Below are positions 1 through 8,278 of a stretch of 64,000 nt of DNA, in pieces. A program made the translations under genes and the position numbers. The notes under the pieces were generated by a model. The model had not been told where the DNA came from. It ran no database searches and saw only the letters and a program-made list of their open reading frames with translations. The stretch's first letter is position 1, and each line of letters starts with the position of its first letter. Origin of the DNA: Desulfomonile tiedjei DSM 6799. Lineage in GTDB: Bacteria > Desulfobacterota > Desulfomonilia > Desulfomonilales > Desulfomonilaceae. The DNA lies in contig NC_018025.1 in NCBI RefSeq assembly GCF_000266945.1, positions 1,178,001 through 1,242,000 on the forward strand, given 5' to 3'.

Positions 1-75
1 CGCTATATCATCGTCACTTGCGCAGGCAAGCCCCACACACAACACGACAAAGAGCGCAATCATAACCGTTCTCAT
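1..75 (-). CDS. 5' end of an exported protein, cut by window edge
   Basis: Only the first 25 codons are visible, reading off the left edge. They encode a short basic start (MRT), a hydrophobic stretch and then LACAS followed by acidic residues, which looks like a Sec signal peptide. Cleavage after ACA is possible; LAC is not a good lipobox. A GGGGGCGG stretch lies just upstream of the ATG as a plausible ribosome-binding site. The function cannot be told from this fragment. Confidence 0.5.
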   Translation of the reverse strand, partial: MRTVMIALFVVLCVGLACASDDDIA

Positions 76-381
76 AATCCGCCCCCGTAAGTTAATCAGG
101 TCATTAGGTTAATATGTAAGCCGATGGAAAGGCCAGCGTCAAGAAAAAAACTGCTTGAAAGGACCCTATTTGGTGTCTGTTGCCTCCGAATCCTGGACAC
201 ACTTCTAAGTGAGTCCGGTTCCCAAAATATTCCCCATATCTTCGCATAATAAAAATGGCGGTAATAGGGCGGTTAAGCACTGGTGACAGATGCGGGGAAG
301 CCTTTGGGAAGATATTCGCAAAAAAGACTGACAGGCAAGTACTCCTATTGGTAATCTGTTCCCAAGGAAAGGGGAATTACC

Positions 382-1068
382 ATGAAAGCCGTAGGATATG
401 CCAGAGTGAGCAGTCAAGAGCAGATCGAGGGAACAAGCCTCAAAGCACAGGAAGATCAGATCCGGGCCTATGCCATGATGAAAGGACTTGATCTGATAAC
501 TGTCATGATTGACGCGGGGATCTCGGGTGGAAAGCCTCTTGCGAGCCGTCCAGAAGGTTCCCGTCTGGCTGACATGGTTAATCAGGGGGAAGTTCAGGCC
601 GTGGTAATTACGAAGCTGGACAGGGGATTTAGGAGCGCTTCCGATTGCCTGAACAATGTCGAAGCATGGGAACAGAGGGGCGTGTCTCTGCATATCCTGA
701 ACCTCGGGGGGAGCACAATCGATACGAGCACTCCAAGCGGAAAGTTCTTTATCACGGTCATGGCGGGAGCAGCGGAGCTTGAACGCAACTTGATCCGTGA
801 ACGCTGCAATGAAGGCCGCAAGATCCGCAAAGCACAGGGCTGCCGTATTGGTGAAATCCCGTTTGGCTTTTCTCTGGCCGAAGATGGGAAGACCTTAGTA
901 AAATGTGGGGAAGAGCAGGAAGCCATAGCTTTGGCGCTCGACTTGAAATCGCAGGGATACTCTGCTTCCGGCATAGCTGGCGAATTGAACCGGAGAGAAA
1001 TCACCACAAAGAAAGGCTCACAATGGACTCACAAGCAAGTGATCCGACTGCTCCAAAGAGCGGCTTAA
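382..1068 (+). CDS. Serine recombinase (resolvase/invertase family)
   Basis: A small serine recombinase of 228 residues. The N-terminal resolvase domain begins with the YARVSS motif; Ser10 is the expected nucleophile that attacks DNA. The usual Arg-rich segment follows (KLDRGFRSA), and the long helix AAELERNLIRER marks the end of the catalytic domain. The C-terminal part (about 150-228) is a short helix-turn-helix region ending IAGELNRREITTKKGSQW, as in the start of the Recombinase domain. It is far shorter than large serine integrases, so it is closer to resolvases/invertases or is trimmed. AAGGGGAAT precedes the ATG as ribosome-binding site. It leads a tight run of overlapping genes, so it is probably the recombination gene of this small element. 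Confidence 0.85.
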   Translation: MKAVGYARVSSQEQIEGTSLKAQEDQIRAYAMMKGLDLITVMIDAGISGGKPLASRPEGSRLADMVNQGEVQAVVITKLDRGFRSASDCLNNVEAWEQRGVSLHILNLGGSTIDTSTPSGKFFITVMAGAAELERNLIRERCNEGRKIRKAQGCRIGEIPFGFSLAEDGKTLVKCGEEQEAIALALDLKSQGYSASGIAGELNRREITTKKGSQWTHKQVIRLLQRAA

Positions 1069-1190
1069 CTCCACTATCAGAGCACCCGAAAATGGACCGG
1101 CTCGCTGACATTCTGAAAGGAATACCAGCGGATCGGAAAGAAGCTTTCGAGGAATGGCTCCAAGATGCTCATGAGGATGGTGAATCATGA
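1023..1190 (+). CDS. Small acidic hypothetical protein of the recombinase operon
   Basis: A 55-residue acidic protein with no family I recognise. The start at 1023 is chosen because AAAGG sits six bases upstream; the frame remains open further upstream, but that part lies inside the recombinase gene. It overlaps the recombinase end by 46 bp and the next gene by 4 bp (ATGA), so it is translated within the same operon. The C-terminal half (MDRLADILKGIPADRKEAFEEW) is predicted helical and could be an interaction module. A start at 1092 would also be possible but has no good ribosome-binding site. Confidence 0.5.
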   Translation: MDSQASDPTAPKSGLTPLSEHPKMDRLADILKGIPADRKEAFEEWLQDAHEDGES

Positions 1191-1744
1191 ACCGGGAAGA
1201 ACTCACTACCAAGATCAACGAATTGAAAAGCGAACATGGCCGTGAATGGAAAACCATTGCTCAGAAGTTGAATGAGCTTGGGATTTCTACATTGAAGGGC
1301 AAGCAATGGAATGATCAAAGTGTGCGTAGTTTTTACAATAGGGCTCACAAAAGCGATCAGGTTGTATCTGAAGCAGAGACCCTTGATGATGATAGCAGTA
1401 TTCAACCAACATCTTCCCAAGAGCTTCCCCAAGCGCTCCCAGAGTGGCTTGACTCTGAGGCATTTCGGGCCTTGCGTGCTGTCCTAGATTGGTGGCGTGA
1501 GCGCCAAGACGAGACCATGATCCTTCCCCCGTCCAGGCCGGTCTTTAAGGGGCCGCGCCGTAATTCGGGTTTTCACATCAATGCAGAGATTCTCAAACGG
1601 GCAACCGAGAAGCTCAAGAAGGATAAAGTCCGCACTGGCGGGAGCATGAGCCTGCTCATGGAGCTTCTACTTTGGGAATACATTGGCCGCCCAGAGGACT
1701 TGCTTGAAGACGCGGGAGAGGAGCCCACGACAGCCTATGTTTGA
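1187..1744 (+). CDS. Recombinase-associated protein with helix-turn-helix-like N-terminus
   Basis: 185 residues, unknown function. The first 55 residues (WKTIAQKLNELGISTLKG then QWNDQSVRSFYNRA) closely resemble the DNA-binding segment found in Recombinase-domain proteins, where a residue run 'IA..LN..GI.T..G..W....V' recurs; the neighbouring recombinase ends with the same kind of segment. A low-complexity Ser/Glu linker follows, then a basic C-terminal domain (about 115-165). It may therefore bind the same DNA sites as the recombinase, as an accessory or directionality factor; this is inference. It overlaps both neighbours by 4-8 bp, showing translational coupling. Confidence 0.6.
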   Translation: MNREELTTKINELKSEHGREWKTIAQKLNELGISTLKGKQWNDQSVRSFYNRAHKSDQVVSEAETLDDDSSIQPTSSQELPQALPEWLDSEAFRALRAVLDWWRERQDETMILPPSRPVFKGPRRNSGFHINAEILKRATEKLKKDKVRTGGSMSLLMELLLWEYIGRPEDLLEDAGEEPTTAYV

Positions 1745-1901
1745 CCATGCCTCGGATTGCCCATGCCGTCCTTGCCAGCTTGCCCGGCAATGCGATCTTG
1801 ATTCTGACGCCCTGCTTCCTTCATTGGACGATCTGGATTCGTTGGCCGATGACCTGGGAGCCGTCGAGGAACTCGAGGAGCCGCACATTGAAACAGATTG
1901 A
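1737..1901 (+). CDS. Small Cys-rich acidic protein
   Basis: A 54-residue protein whose ATG overlaps the stop of the preceding gene (ATGTTTGA). It has a cysteine cluster near the start, Cys8-x-Cys10-x2-Cys13 and Cys19, that could bind zinc, followed by a strongly acidic tail rich in Asp, Glu and Leu. The frame is open farther upstream, but only inside the previous gene. It overlaps the next gene by 14 bp. The family is not recognised; acidic small proteins in phage-like operons sometimes act as DNA mimics or inhibitors, but nothing here demonstrates that. Confidence 0.45.
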   Translation: MFDHASDCPCRPCQLARQCDLDSDALLPSLDDLDSLADDLGAVEELEEPHIETD

Positions 1902-2424
1902 TCCCCCGCCGATCCTCGTGGATACGAGAGAGCCCGTCCCGCATCCCTGGGAATCGTTTTTCAATGGGCCGGTGATCCTGGGAACTCTCCAGACAGGGGA
2001 CTTCTCCCTTCCCGGATGTGGCGAGATGATATCGATTGAACGAAAGACCACGGCCGATCTGATTTCCTGCCTCTGCTCGAGCCGTGAGAGGTTCACGCGA
2101 GAATTGCAGAGAGCTTCCCGGATTCCTGATTTCATGGTGATCGTGGAAGGGACCTATGGCGAGATACTGAAAGGTGAGTATCGGAGTGGCATGAATCCCA
2201 AGAGCGCTTGGGAATCCATCATAGCATTGCAACAGCGATACCGAATCCCGTTTCTCTTCGCCGGTTCGACTGAAATAGCAGCTCGTTTGTGTGAATCGAT
2301 CTTGATCCGCTGGTGGAAAGAACACGTCAAGATCCTGGAAGAGATCCGGATTGCTACAAAGAAAGCCGGTCTCATTCCTTCCGGCCGGGTCTTTGCTGAG
2401 ACTAATTTTCCGCACTCATGTTGA
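1888..2424 (+). CDS. ERCC4-domain (XPF/Mus81-type) structure-specific nuclease
   Basis: 178 residues starting at TTG 1888, chosen because GAGGAG lies seven bases upstream and the ERCC4 fold begins directly after it. The full catalytic signature is visible: VDTRE (Asp12-Glu15), then Gly37-Asp38 and Ile-Glu51-Arg52-Lys53-x3-Asp57, matching the family motif GDx(n)ERKx3D. The rest (about 60-178) matches the single-domain nuclease layout, ending with a basic helix. Family members cut flaps, forks or crossovers. As the last gene of the recombinase operon it probably processes the element's DNA or its replication or recombination intermediates. The frame stays open upstream to 1741, but that portion has no homology signal and no ribosome-binding site. 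Confidence 0.8.
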   Translation: MKQIDPPPILVDTREPVPHPWESFFNGPVILGTLQTGDFSLPGCGEMISIERKTTADLISCLCSSRERFTRELQRASRIPDFMVIVEGTYGEILKGEYRSGMNPKSAWESIIALQQRYRIPFLFAGSTEIAARLCESILIRWWKEHVKILEEIRIATKKAGLIPSGRVFAETNFPHSC

Positions 2425-2484
2425 CGCTCAGTTGACTCTGACTAAAAAAGGACTCAGGGTCTGTCCTGAATCCTCAATGATGTC

Positions 2485-2560
2485 TGGTGCCCCCGGCAAG
2501 GATCGAACTTGCGACCTGCGGATTAGGAATCCGTCGCTCTATCCACTGAGCTACGGGGGC
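2485..2560 (-). tRNA. tRNA-Arg (anticodon CCU)
   Basis: A complete cloverleaf on the minus strand: acceptor stem GCCCCCG pairing with CGGGGGC, D-arm GCTCAGTGGATAGAGC, anticodon loop TTCCTAA giving anticodon CCT, T-arm with GTTCGATCC, and an encoded CCA end. The 3' end faces the recombinase segment at 382-2424, a common integration-side arrangement for mobile elements, though no second copy of the tRNA 3' end is visible in the window. Confidence 0.95.
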
Positions 2561-2667
2561 ATCCTGCAAAAGGCAAAGCGTTTGCCGATCAGGGAAGTTT
2601 AGGGTAGAATCCCGAGAAAAGTCAACCCCCTTTTGGGAAAATAGGGGACTTGCCAAAAGAGGTCCTC

Positions 2668-3009
2668 ATGTTTTTGATCGAGGCAATTATAAAACCTTTC
2701 AAGCTGGATGACGTCAAAGACGCTCTGGAAGAGCTGGGCGTCGGCGGTATGACATTCACGGAGATTCTTCATGCAGCTCCCCCGAAGCCGAAAGGCCGTT
2801 CTTTCGGGGAAACGTCGAAAGATGTGGATCTCCTCCCGAAGATCAAAGTAGAAGTGGTGGTGCCTGCAGAGCTTGCCGAGCGTATAATAGAGGCTCTGTG
2901 CGTTCATGGTTCGGCAGGCAGAAATGAAGACGGCAGAATAATGGTCGAGCGAGTCAACGGTGCTGTCCGAATCCGTACCGGAGAAATCGATTCGGACGCC
3001 CTCGAATGA
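2668..3009 (+). CDS. Divergent P-II nitrogen-regulatory family protein
   Basis: 113 residues of P-II (GlnB/GlnK) fold: start FLIEAIIKPFKLDDVKDAL, the PKIKVEVVVP strand, and the C-terminal VRIRTGE signature are nearly canonical. The start at 2668 is supported by AAGAGG five bases upstream. The T-loop is not canonical: the usual RGHTELYRGAEY region, which carries the uridylylated Tyr51, is replaced by a proline/lysine-rich segment (APPKPKGRSFGETSKD) with no tyrosine. P-II trimers sense ATP/ADP and 2-oxoglutarate and control nitrogen proteins. Here the effector-binding body is kept but the standard modification site is missing, and no amtB or glnA lies alongside, so the partner is unknown. Confidence 0.85.
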   Translation: MFLIEAIIKPFKLDDVKDALEELGVGGMTFTEILHAAPPKPKGRSFGETSKDVDLLPKIKVEVVVPAELAERIIEALCVHGSAGRNEDGRIMVERVNGAVRIRTGEIDSDALE

Positions 3010-3019
3010 AAATTGTCGT

Positions 3020-3358
3020 CTAGAGTGCTTCTACATGGCATTGATCCCCGAAGCGTTCGGCGAGTTCCCGCTGAAGTGCCTCCAGGTCTTGACGGTCTTC
3101 CACTTCTACAACGAGTTCACCATCGTCAAAGCATTTGAGACGCCCATGTGACTCGAAAACCTCCACCGCCTTGCCGGGATCGATAGTGATCCAACCTTTC
3201 ATTCGCTTGACCAATTCAGCTCCAGTCAAGTCTCGTTCGATAACAAGGTCTATTTCCCTGGCTTTTCCTTTCCACCCTATTACGGCCGGTTTCACCAGCA
3301 CAGGCATGACGGGATCGTGCATGGCCGAACACCGAAACCAGACTGTGGCTCTGATCAT
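3020..3358 (-). CDS. Hypothetical protein, convergent with the P-II gene
   Basis: 112 residues, not recognised. AGGAG stands eight bases upstream of the ATG. The sequence looks like a compact alpha/beta cytoplasmic protein: a beta-rich first half (VWFRCSAMHDPVMPVLV) and an acidic alternating second half with a predicted amphipathic helix (EDRQDLEALQRELAERF). There is no signal peptide or membrane segment. It is separated by only 10 bp from the end of the P-II gene, which it faces tail to tail. Confidence 0.6.
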   Translation of the reverse strand: MIRATVWFRCSAMHDPVMPVLVKPAVIGWKGKAREIDLVIERDLTGAELVKRMKGWITIDPGKAVEVFESHGRLKCFDDGELVVEVEDRQDLEALQRELAERFGDQCHVEAL

Positions 3359-3598
3359 AACCGAATCTCCTGATTTTACGTTGCAATAAACGCAAGACTC
3401 ACAGCCGTACAGCGCTTATACAGCTCAAAGCACTTTCATTAATGGGCCCCTTGGAAAGGCGTTTTGCGCGTACACGATTCAATGTTGTATCAGAAAATTG
3501 AATGAAAAGTCATGCGGGGAGTTTTATGCGGGAGTTAAATCCCGAGAGCGTCCATTCCATTTACATCGGCAGGGAAGGGGCACTGAGACGAATGAGTC

Positions 3599-4276
3599 TC
3601 AGGTCTGGAGCCTATAACCAAAACCCCGCACGGTCTCGATGCGTTTTCCTTCGGAACCGAGCTTCCTTCTCAGGCCGACTATCTGAACATCCACAGAGCG
3701 CTCGGTGACACAAATATCGCTGCCCTTAACTTCATTGAGAATCTGCTCGCGTGTTATAACCCACCCTGGATGGCGTGCTAGATAGCATAAAATTCTGAAT
3801 TCGGTTCTGGTCAGTTCGACGATGCTGTTTCGAACAAAGACACGGTGACGATTGAGGTCGATAGTCAGATCGTCAAATGATAGCACTGACGCGTCATTCG
3901 TAGGGATGCTTCTCAAACGATTGATTGCCGCCAGTTTCGCACTGAATAACTCGGTACTGACCGGTTTCATCATGTAGTCGTCAACGCCTGCATCGAGACT
4001 ATCTGAAACATATGCCTGATCGGACTGAGATATAAGCACCACAACGGATATGTCTCGGGTTGCCGCGTTGCTTTTCAGCCGTCGACAAAGACCCACCCCT
4101 TCGTTACTCGTAATATTTATGATTACAAAATCAGGTGATTCGACACTGGCCCGTCCGAATGCATCATCTCCATTTGTCACCGTGCTTATGTAATAGCCGT
4201 CCCCTAACAATTTCGGTAACAACGTTTCGAGAACGTCGCCTTTGCTGTCAATTATGAGAATTCGATTTCGTGACAT
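3599..4276 (-). CDS. OmpR/PhoB-type response regulator with altered receiver
   Basis: 225 residues: a receiver domain (about 4-118) and a winged-helix DNA-binding domain (about 128-225; ELTRTEFRILCYLARHPG, ERSVDVQIVGLRRKLG, TVRGFGYRL are typical). The phospho-acceptor aspartate normally found in the third strand (LLDLMLP) is Asn54 here (VIINITSNE), and the acidic pair near the start is reduced to Asp10-Ser11. The conserved Lys of the MMKP motif remains. The regulator probably works without conventional phosphorylation, as in atypical receivers. No sensor kinase lies next to it; the porin gene follows upstream on the same strand, so the porin is a candidate target, by proximity only. Confidence 0.85.
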   Translation of the reverse strand: MSRNRILIIDSKGDVLETLLPKLLGDGYYISTVTNGDDAFGRASVESPDFVIINITSNEGVGLCRRLKSNAATRDISVVVLISQSDQAYVSDSLDAGVDDYMMKPVSTELFSAKLAAINRLRSIPTNDASVLSFDDLTIDLNRHRVFVRNSIVELTRTEFRILCYLARHPGWVITREQILNEVKGSDICVTERSVDVQIVGLRRKLGSEGKRIETVRGFGYRLQT

Positions 4277-4459
4277 CGATGTATGCGTCTCAATGCAATT
4301 TGTCTGCCAGCCGCGATCTTCTCAGACCACTTTGAGGAGCGAGACTAACATTGAAAATCATGATGCCGACGATGGATTGGGAGGACCACATCGCCGGCAT
4401 CCGATCAGAAAGGCATCAAAATATCAGCACATTCTGAGATCAAAAAGTTCCCCACACCT

Positions 4460-6220
4460 TTAGAAAGTGACTAACAGGTTGGTCTCCACCGCGATCAGAG
4501 GATCGATGCAGCGACCAGGATTGAATGTTGCAATTGCTTCGCTTGTGTTGGTATTTGGCACCAAGCCTAACCGGTATATGTGCGCTGTATTCGGAAATGC
4601 GTTCTGCCACCAGTTGCCGGGCTGCCACCAGGCGAAAGTGGAATTCCAGGTGAGATTCTCCAGGAGCTTCCAGTTCATGCCAAGATCGACTTCCCACCCG
4701 ATTTCCCTGGCACTGTCGGGAACGGGACGTCTTGTAGATGCACCAGTTTGAAAAGCCAAGAGATCGGCATTGGTGTATGGTCGCAATCCCTTCTGATAAT
4801 CTCCACCGAAGGTGTACGCTGTGGGCTGATCACGCCACGCATACGCTCCTGTTGCTGAAATGTTCAAGTTCGAGGCAACTGCATAGTCCCATCGGGCACC
4901 CACATGATGGAAATTCGTGGGCTGGCCCCATCCGGCTGCATCCCACCCATCGCCGGTTCCATACATGTAGTACATCAAGTAGCCCCATTGCTTCATGTAG
5001 CAGGCTGAGGCACCCTGCTCGGAAGTCGCCGCGTCTTCACTCGTGAACCTGGTGCTAATGTCATCTCCGGTAGCCCTCACATAATTGAGGGTAACTTTCA
5101 GAGGACCTGCCAAAGCTCCAGTCTCGATTCCATAAAGCCAGCCGCTGTCATCCTCGTTTTGGTTTACCAGACCGCCCGGGGTTCCGGTTCCACGACCGGC
5201 ACGCCACCTGTTGAACCAGTCTGCTTCAGCATTGAAGAAAAAACGGCCGTTAAAATATTTGACTGCCGAAGCTATCCTGTATCTCATGATATCGTCAGAA
5301 GGATTTGCCACGGTAAGAGCCGCACCCCTCACACTATTCGGACTGGGTGCGCTGGGCTGCCGATAAGAGTCAGAGACGAGCTGGAAGACCAAGGGACCGT
5401 TTGCATACTGGATCTCACCAAAGAAGGCAGTGAAATAGTTTCTTCTGTCTTCCTGCCTCTGAGGTGCTCCTGCTCCTTCATTTCGTGAACGTCCCGTGGC
5501 AGGCGTCCATCCCCACGCTGAGAGCTCTCTATTGAAATACGGGCTGAATCCGATTTTGAAAGGTCCGTAATGGGCCGTGACTCCAAAGGAAGCCGATGCA
5601 CGATTGCATTTATGCTTCCACAAGCCCATGCCTATAGAGCTGTCTTTGTACCCGATGCTGAAGTCGACCATAGGCGTCTTGATCCCCAGTTTGAGCCACT
5701 GGAGGGTAACAAACGTGTTCGGCACATTCACGTTCACTGCCCTGTCCTGAATAGGAACATACAATGAGTTCACGTACCCCACATTGGGAAGTGAGTCGGG
5801 CGGATTTGTTCGGCCTGCCTCATAGGGCTGTCCGGCAGACCAAATACCAAGAGACGTAAGATTGACCGACGCACTGATGTCTATTGCCTTGTTGACCTTA
5901 ATATGAGGATACAAAGTAGTCCTGTAATCCGTTAAGGACATGTCGGCGCCGAAACGGTTTTCACCCGCCAGCACACCGAAAAGACCACCGTCACTCCCAC
6001 CTCTGTTGGTGGTGGCGTAGGTAGGGAAAGTCGAAAGATGGTTGATTCCGAGATTGACGAAATTGGCATCCATGGTGCCGAAGATGTCGTCATCTCCAGT
6101 TCTGCTCCAGTACCGATAGCGCCATTCGGATTCGCCCTTCATGGAGAACTCCCAGGCGAAGGCCGAACCGGCCGCGGCAAGGAATGCGAACAAACTCAGT
6201 AAAATGACTAACCGCTTCAT
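4460..6220 (-). CDS. Outer-membrane beta-barrel porin
   Basis: 586 residues with a clear signal peptide ending SAFA before WEFSMKGESEWRYRYW. The mature protein is dominated by alternating strands with aromatic belts (FFNAEADWFNRW, WNSTFAWWQPGNWW), many Tyr/Trp/Gly residues, few cysteines, and a C-terminal Phe (LLVTF), which is the usual outer-membrane insertion signal. This is the pattern of the large porins common in sulfate reducers; no exact family name is certain. GGAGGA precedes the ATG. It presumably lets small solutes cross the outer membrane. The 387-bp upstream gap probably carries its promoter. Confidence 0.8.
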   Translation of the reverse strand: MKRLVILLSLFAFLAAAGSAFAWEFSMKGESEWRYRYWSRTGDDDIFGTMDANFVNLGINHLSTFPTYATTNRGGSDGGLFGVLAGENRFGADMSLTDYRTTLYPHIKVNKAIDISASVNLTSLGIWSAGQPYEAGRTNPPDSLPNVGYVNSLYVPIQDRAVNVNVPNTFVTLQWLKLGIKTPMVDFSIGYKDSSIGMGLWKHKCNRASASFGVTAHYGPFKIGFSPYFNRELSAWGWTPATGRSRNEGAGAPQRQEDRRNYFTAFFGEIQYANGPLVFQLVSDSYRQPSAPSPNSVRGAALTVANPSDDIMRYRIASAVKYFNGRFFFNAEADWFNRWRAGRGTGTPGGLVNQNEDDSGWLYGIETGALAGPLKVTLNYVRATGDDISTRFTSEDAATSEQGASACYMKQWGYLMYYMYGTGDGWDAAGWGQPTNFHHVGARWDYAVASNLNISATGAYAWRDQPTAYTFGGDYQKGLRPYTNADLLAFQTGASTRRPVPDSAREIGWEVDLGMNWKLLENLTWNSTFAWWQPGNWWQNAFPNTAHIYRLGLVPNTNTSEAIATFNPGRCIDPLIAVETNLLVTF

Positions 6221-6607
6221 GATTCCTCCTTAGAATAAAAGCAGCACACCAGAACCCATGATCTAACTATCGATCACGAGGGCATAAAAGAAATGTGACG
6301 TGTCGCATGGAATTTTGTGGATGATAATGACTTGGAATTGTGAAAATACGGTTAATGCGCGATTAAATTTCCGCTAACCGCGCACATTGTAACATGCGCA
6401 ACGCGTTTATTTAAAAGGTTTGGATTGTGTTCAGGGTCGGTTTGTTCAACGAGAGGAAGGAAAGATTTTCGTAGAGGTTATTTTTGGTCAAAGTTCATCC
6501 GGGCAGTGCACTCAGAAAACTGGTGACAATATTCTGACGACCTTATCCAATGAATGCACTACAAAAAATGACGATTCAATGTGTTGTCTCTTGCTTTATC
6601 GAGAAAA
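6221..6607. other. AT-rich intergenic region between porin and HMA-like gene
   Basis: A 387-bp non-coding stretch. It contains the upstream region of the porin and an imperfect inverted repeat around 6348-6385 (GGTTAATGCG and CCGCTAACCGCG). An open frame on the plus strand from 6420 runs antisense through the next gene and looks spurious. No RNA gene is recognised. Confidence 0.35.
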
Positions 6608-6979
6608 TTATATGAAGGCGGCGAGAAGAACCAATGGAGTGCCTTCAAAGGCTTTATCCAAGGCCAAACCCAGCAATGCTTTCGAAGCGGCATACCCTAT
6701 ATTGGAGACTGCTTCTTCCATATATTGCGGGCTCGATATTGCTCTCGTTAAATCAATGTATCCCTCTTGCGAAAGGAGAGTAAGGATACTGTGTGAACAA
6801 ATGCTCTCAGGGCAAAACTGAATGAGAACGCTTCCAGTAAGCACATTGGCAGTAACTGAACCGATGCCGTGCAGACTTTCCAGAAGGCATTCCAATTCAG
6901 TGCATTTGAACTTGTTTCTCTTTAAACCCGGCATCTTGATTCGTAATCTCCCGGGCACTTCATGAACATAATAGCGCAT
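6608..6979 (-). CDS. HMA-like (HMA_2-type) domain protein
   Basis: 123 residues. The N-terminal ~75 residues start MRYYVHEVPGRLRIKMPGL and continue IGSVTANVLTGSVLIQF, the pattern of degenerate heavy-metal-associated domains that lack the metal-binding CxxC. The same pattern recurs in the first 80 residues of the P-type ATPase encoded at 8279 (AVSASVLTGNVLIVYDE), so the two proteins share this module. The C-terminus (about 90-123) is a hydrophobic helix (ASKALLGLALDKAF) that may contact the membrane. It probably partners the nearby ATPase system, perhaps as an adaptor; the substrate is unknown. Confidence 0.65.
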   Translation of the reverse strand: MRYYVHEVPGRLRIKMPGLKRNKFKCTELECLLESLHGIGSVTANVLTGSVLIQFCPESICSHSILTLLSQEGYIDLTRAISSPQYMEEAVSNIGYAASKALLGLALDKAFEGTPLVLLAAFI

Positions 6980-7305
6980 TCTCAGACTCCTCTGACTTTT
7001 GTTAGCATATTACAGGTACACTAAAAATTGACTCCTCGATGTTAGAAAAGTACTAAGTCCAGGCTAGTTGTTGATTAATGGAGCCGTAAAAAAGACCTTT
7101 TTGAGAGAGTGACTTGGCTGCGGGTAATGAGGATGGTGTTTGACGTGTTGCTCACCAAACGTATACTTGTCGACGTAGCAGTAAAAGCGGTTATCTATGA
7201 AAGAAGATTATTTCTGTGACATCAGATTTAATGGAAAACTAATCAAGAATTAATGGAACAATAGTAAAATAATCATTTAACTTTATAAGAAGGGAGAAAT
7301 GTATC
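6980..7305. other. Divergent promoter region of the ATPase module
   Basis: 326 bp between the minus-strand HMA-like gene and the plus-strand DUF5132-like gene, so promoters for both are expected here. The sequence is AT-rich, with a GAAGGGAGAAAT ribosome-binding region just before 7306. No palindromic operator stands out. Confidence 0.35.
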
Positions 7306-7563
7306 ATGGCATTGTGGAGGCCTCAAGGAGGTATATGGACTGGAGTGGCAATCGGGGTAGGGTTGCTGATCGCCCCTGTTGTAATTCCCATAGTTGCAAC
7401 GGCTGCTCGCCCCGTTTTGAAGGCTGCTTTGAAGGGTGGGTTCATGGTTTTCGAAAAGGGTCGCGAAATGTTGGCTGATGCTATCGAAGTGGCAGAGGAT
7501 GTGATTGAGGAAGCGAAGGCTGAGGTTCGTACGGAACTGGCAGAGACCAAAGAGCAAATGTGA
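7306..7563 (+). CDS. DUF5132-like small membrane protein
   Basis: 85 residues. A short N-terminal segment is followed by one hydrophobic helix (GVAIGVGLLIAPVVIPIV), then RPVLKAALKGGFMVFEKGREML and a long acidic helix (EVAEDVIEEAKAEVRTELAE). This layout matches my memory of the DUF5132 family, small proteins often encoded beside HMA-like and P-type ATPase genes. The ribosome-binding site AAGGGAG is 10 bases upstream. It probably forms a membrane-anchored scaffold or accessory for the ATPase; the function is not known. A 77-residue frame overlapping its stop is not credible as a gene. Confidence 0.7.
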   Translation: MALWRPQGGIWTGVAIGVGLLIAPVVIPIVATAARPVLKAALKGGFMVFEKGREMLADAIEVAEDVIEEAKAEVRTELAETKEQM

Positions 7564-7910
7564 CCGAAAAGCAACGTATGTTGACGCACTTGTTTCCGGC
7601 GTTTGCCTGTGGCGCCTTTAGCCTCTCGACGTCAATTCATATATTCCTTTGTGAGCGTCGGAAAGTTCTGTCCCGAGCGCACGGAGTAGTAGGCGTGTGG
7701 AGTGTTCCGCATTTTTCACTTGTCCAGGGAATCTTTTTGCCCTGCTTCTCCATGTTCGATTCCAGCAGCCTCGATTCTTCAGGCTGCGTATAGCGACTTA
7801 TACCTATTTGCTTTCAAAGTTGGAAGAAAATCCCTTCTACTCCCTTTTATAAAGGGGGGAATGGAGCATAGGCGTTAAAATAGGAACACGGCGTAAGATG
7901 TGATGACCAA

Positions 7911-8158
7911 AGCGAACCGCGTCTTTTTGAGAGTTGCTGAATGACTGTCATTGCGAGCGAAGCGAAGCAATCGCCTGAAATTAAGCGCCTGAGTGCCAGG
8001 CGATTGCCACGTCGCTACGCTCCTCGCAATGACAACGATTAAGTTAATTGCTAAATGGCGGATTCCTAGCTGTTCGCGGGCGTTTTCCGTCAACATGGGT
8101 CGGCAGAGACGCCGACCTCCACCAGGAAAGTTGAAGGTGGATGCTCTTATTTTAACGC
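7911..8158. repeat. Dispersed repeat, copy A (partner at 35033)
   Basis: About 250 bp nearly identical to 35033-35282. It contains a palindromic core: TGTCATTGCGAGCGAAGCGA at the left pairs with the rightward TCCTCGCAATGACA, followed by a second small palindrome GGTCGGCAGAGACGCCGACC. There is no coding capacity. The pair looks like non-autonomous mobile or REP-type DNA. Together with the flanking sequence it fills the gap between the DUF5132-like gene and the ATPase. Confidence 0.8.
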
Positions 8159-8278
8159 TTATGGGGGAATGGGGGATTTTGAATGTAAATTGGTATTAGT
8201 CGCAGTGAATAACGTCCTGGTTTGCTTCCGATGTGCGGTCACGATATAAGCAAGCCGGATAGTAGATAGGCACCGAAA

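Noticed and set aside
6420-6821. 133-codon plus-strand ORF opposite the HMA-like gene
   Set aside because: The minus-strand protein has a clear HMA-like pattern shared with the ATPase; the plus-strand frame has none and is taken as an antisense shadow.
7560-7793. Plus-strand ORF of 77 codons overlapping the stop of the DUF5132-like gene
   Set aside because: It starts at a GTG inside the previous stop region, has no separate ribosome-binding site, unusual composition and no recognisable domain; the sequence runs into repeat DNA.
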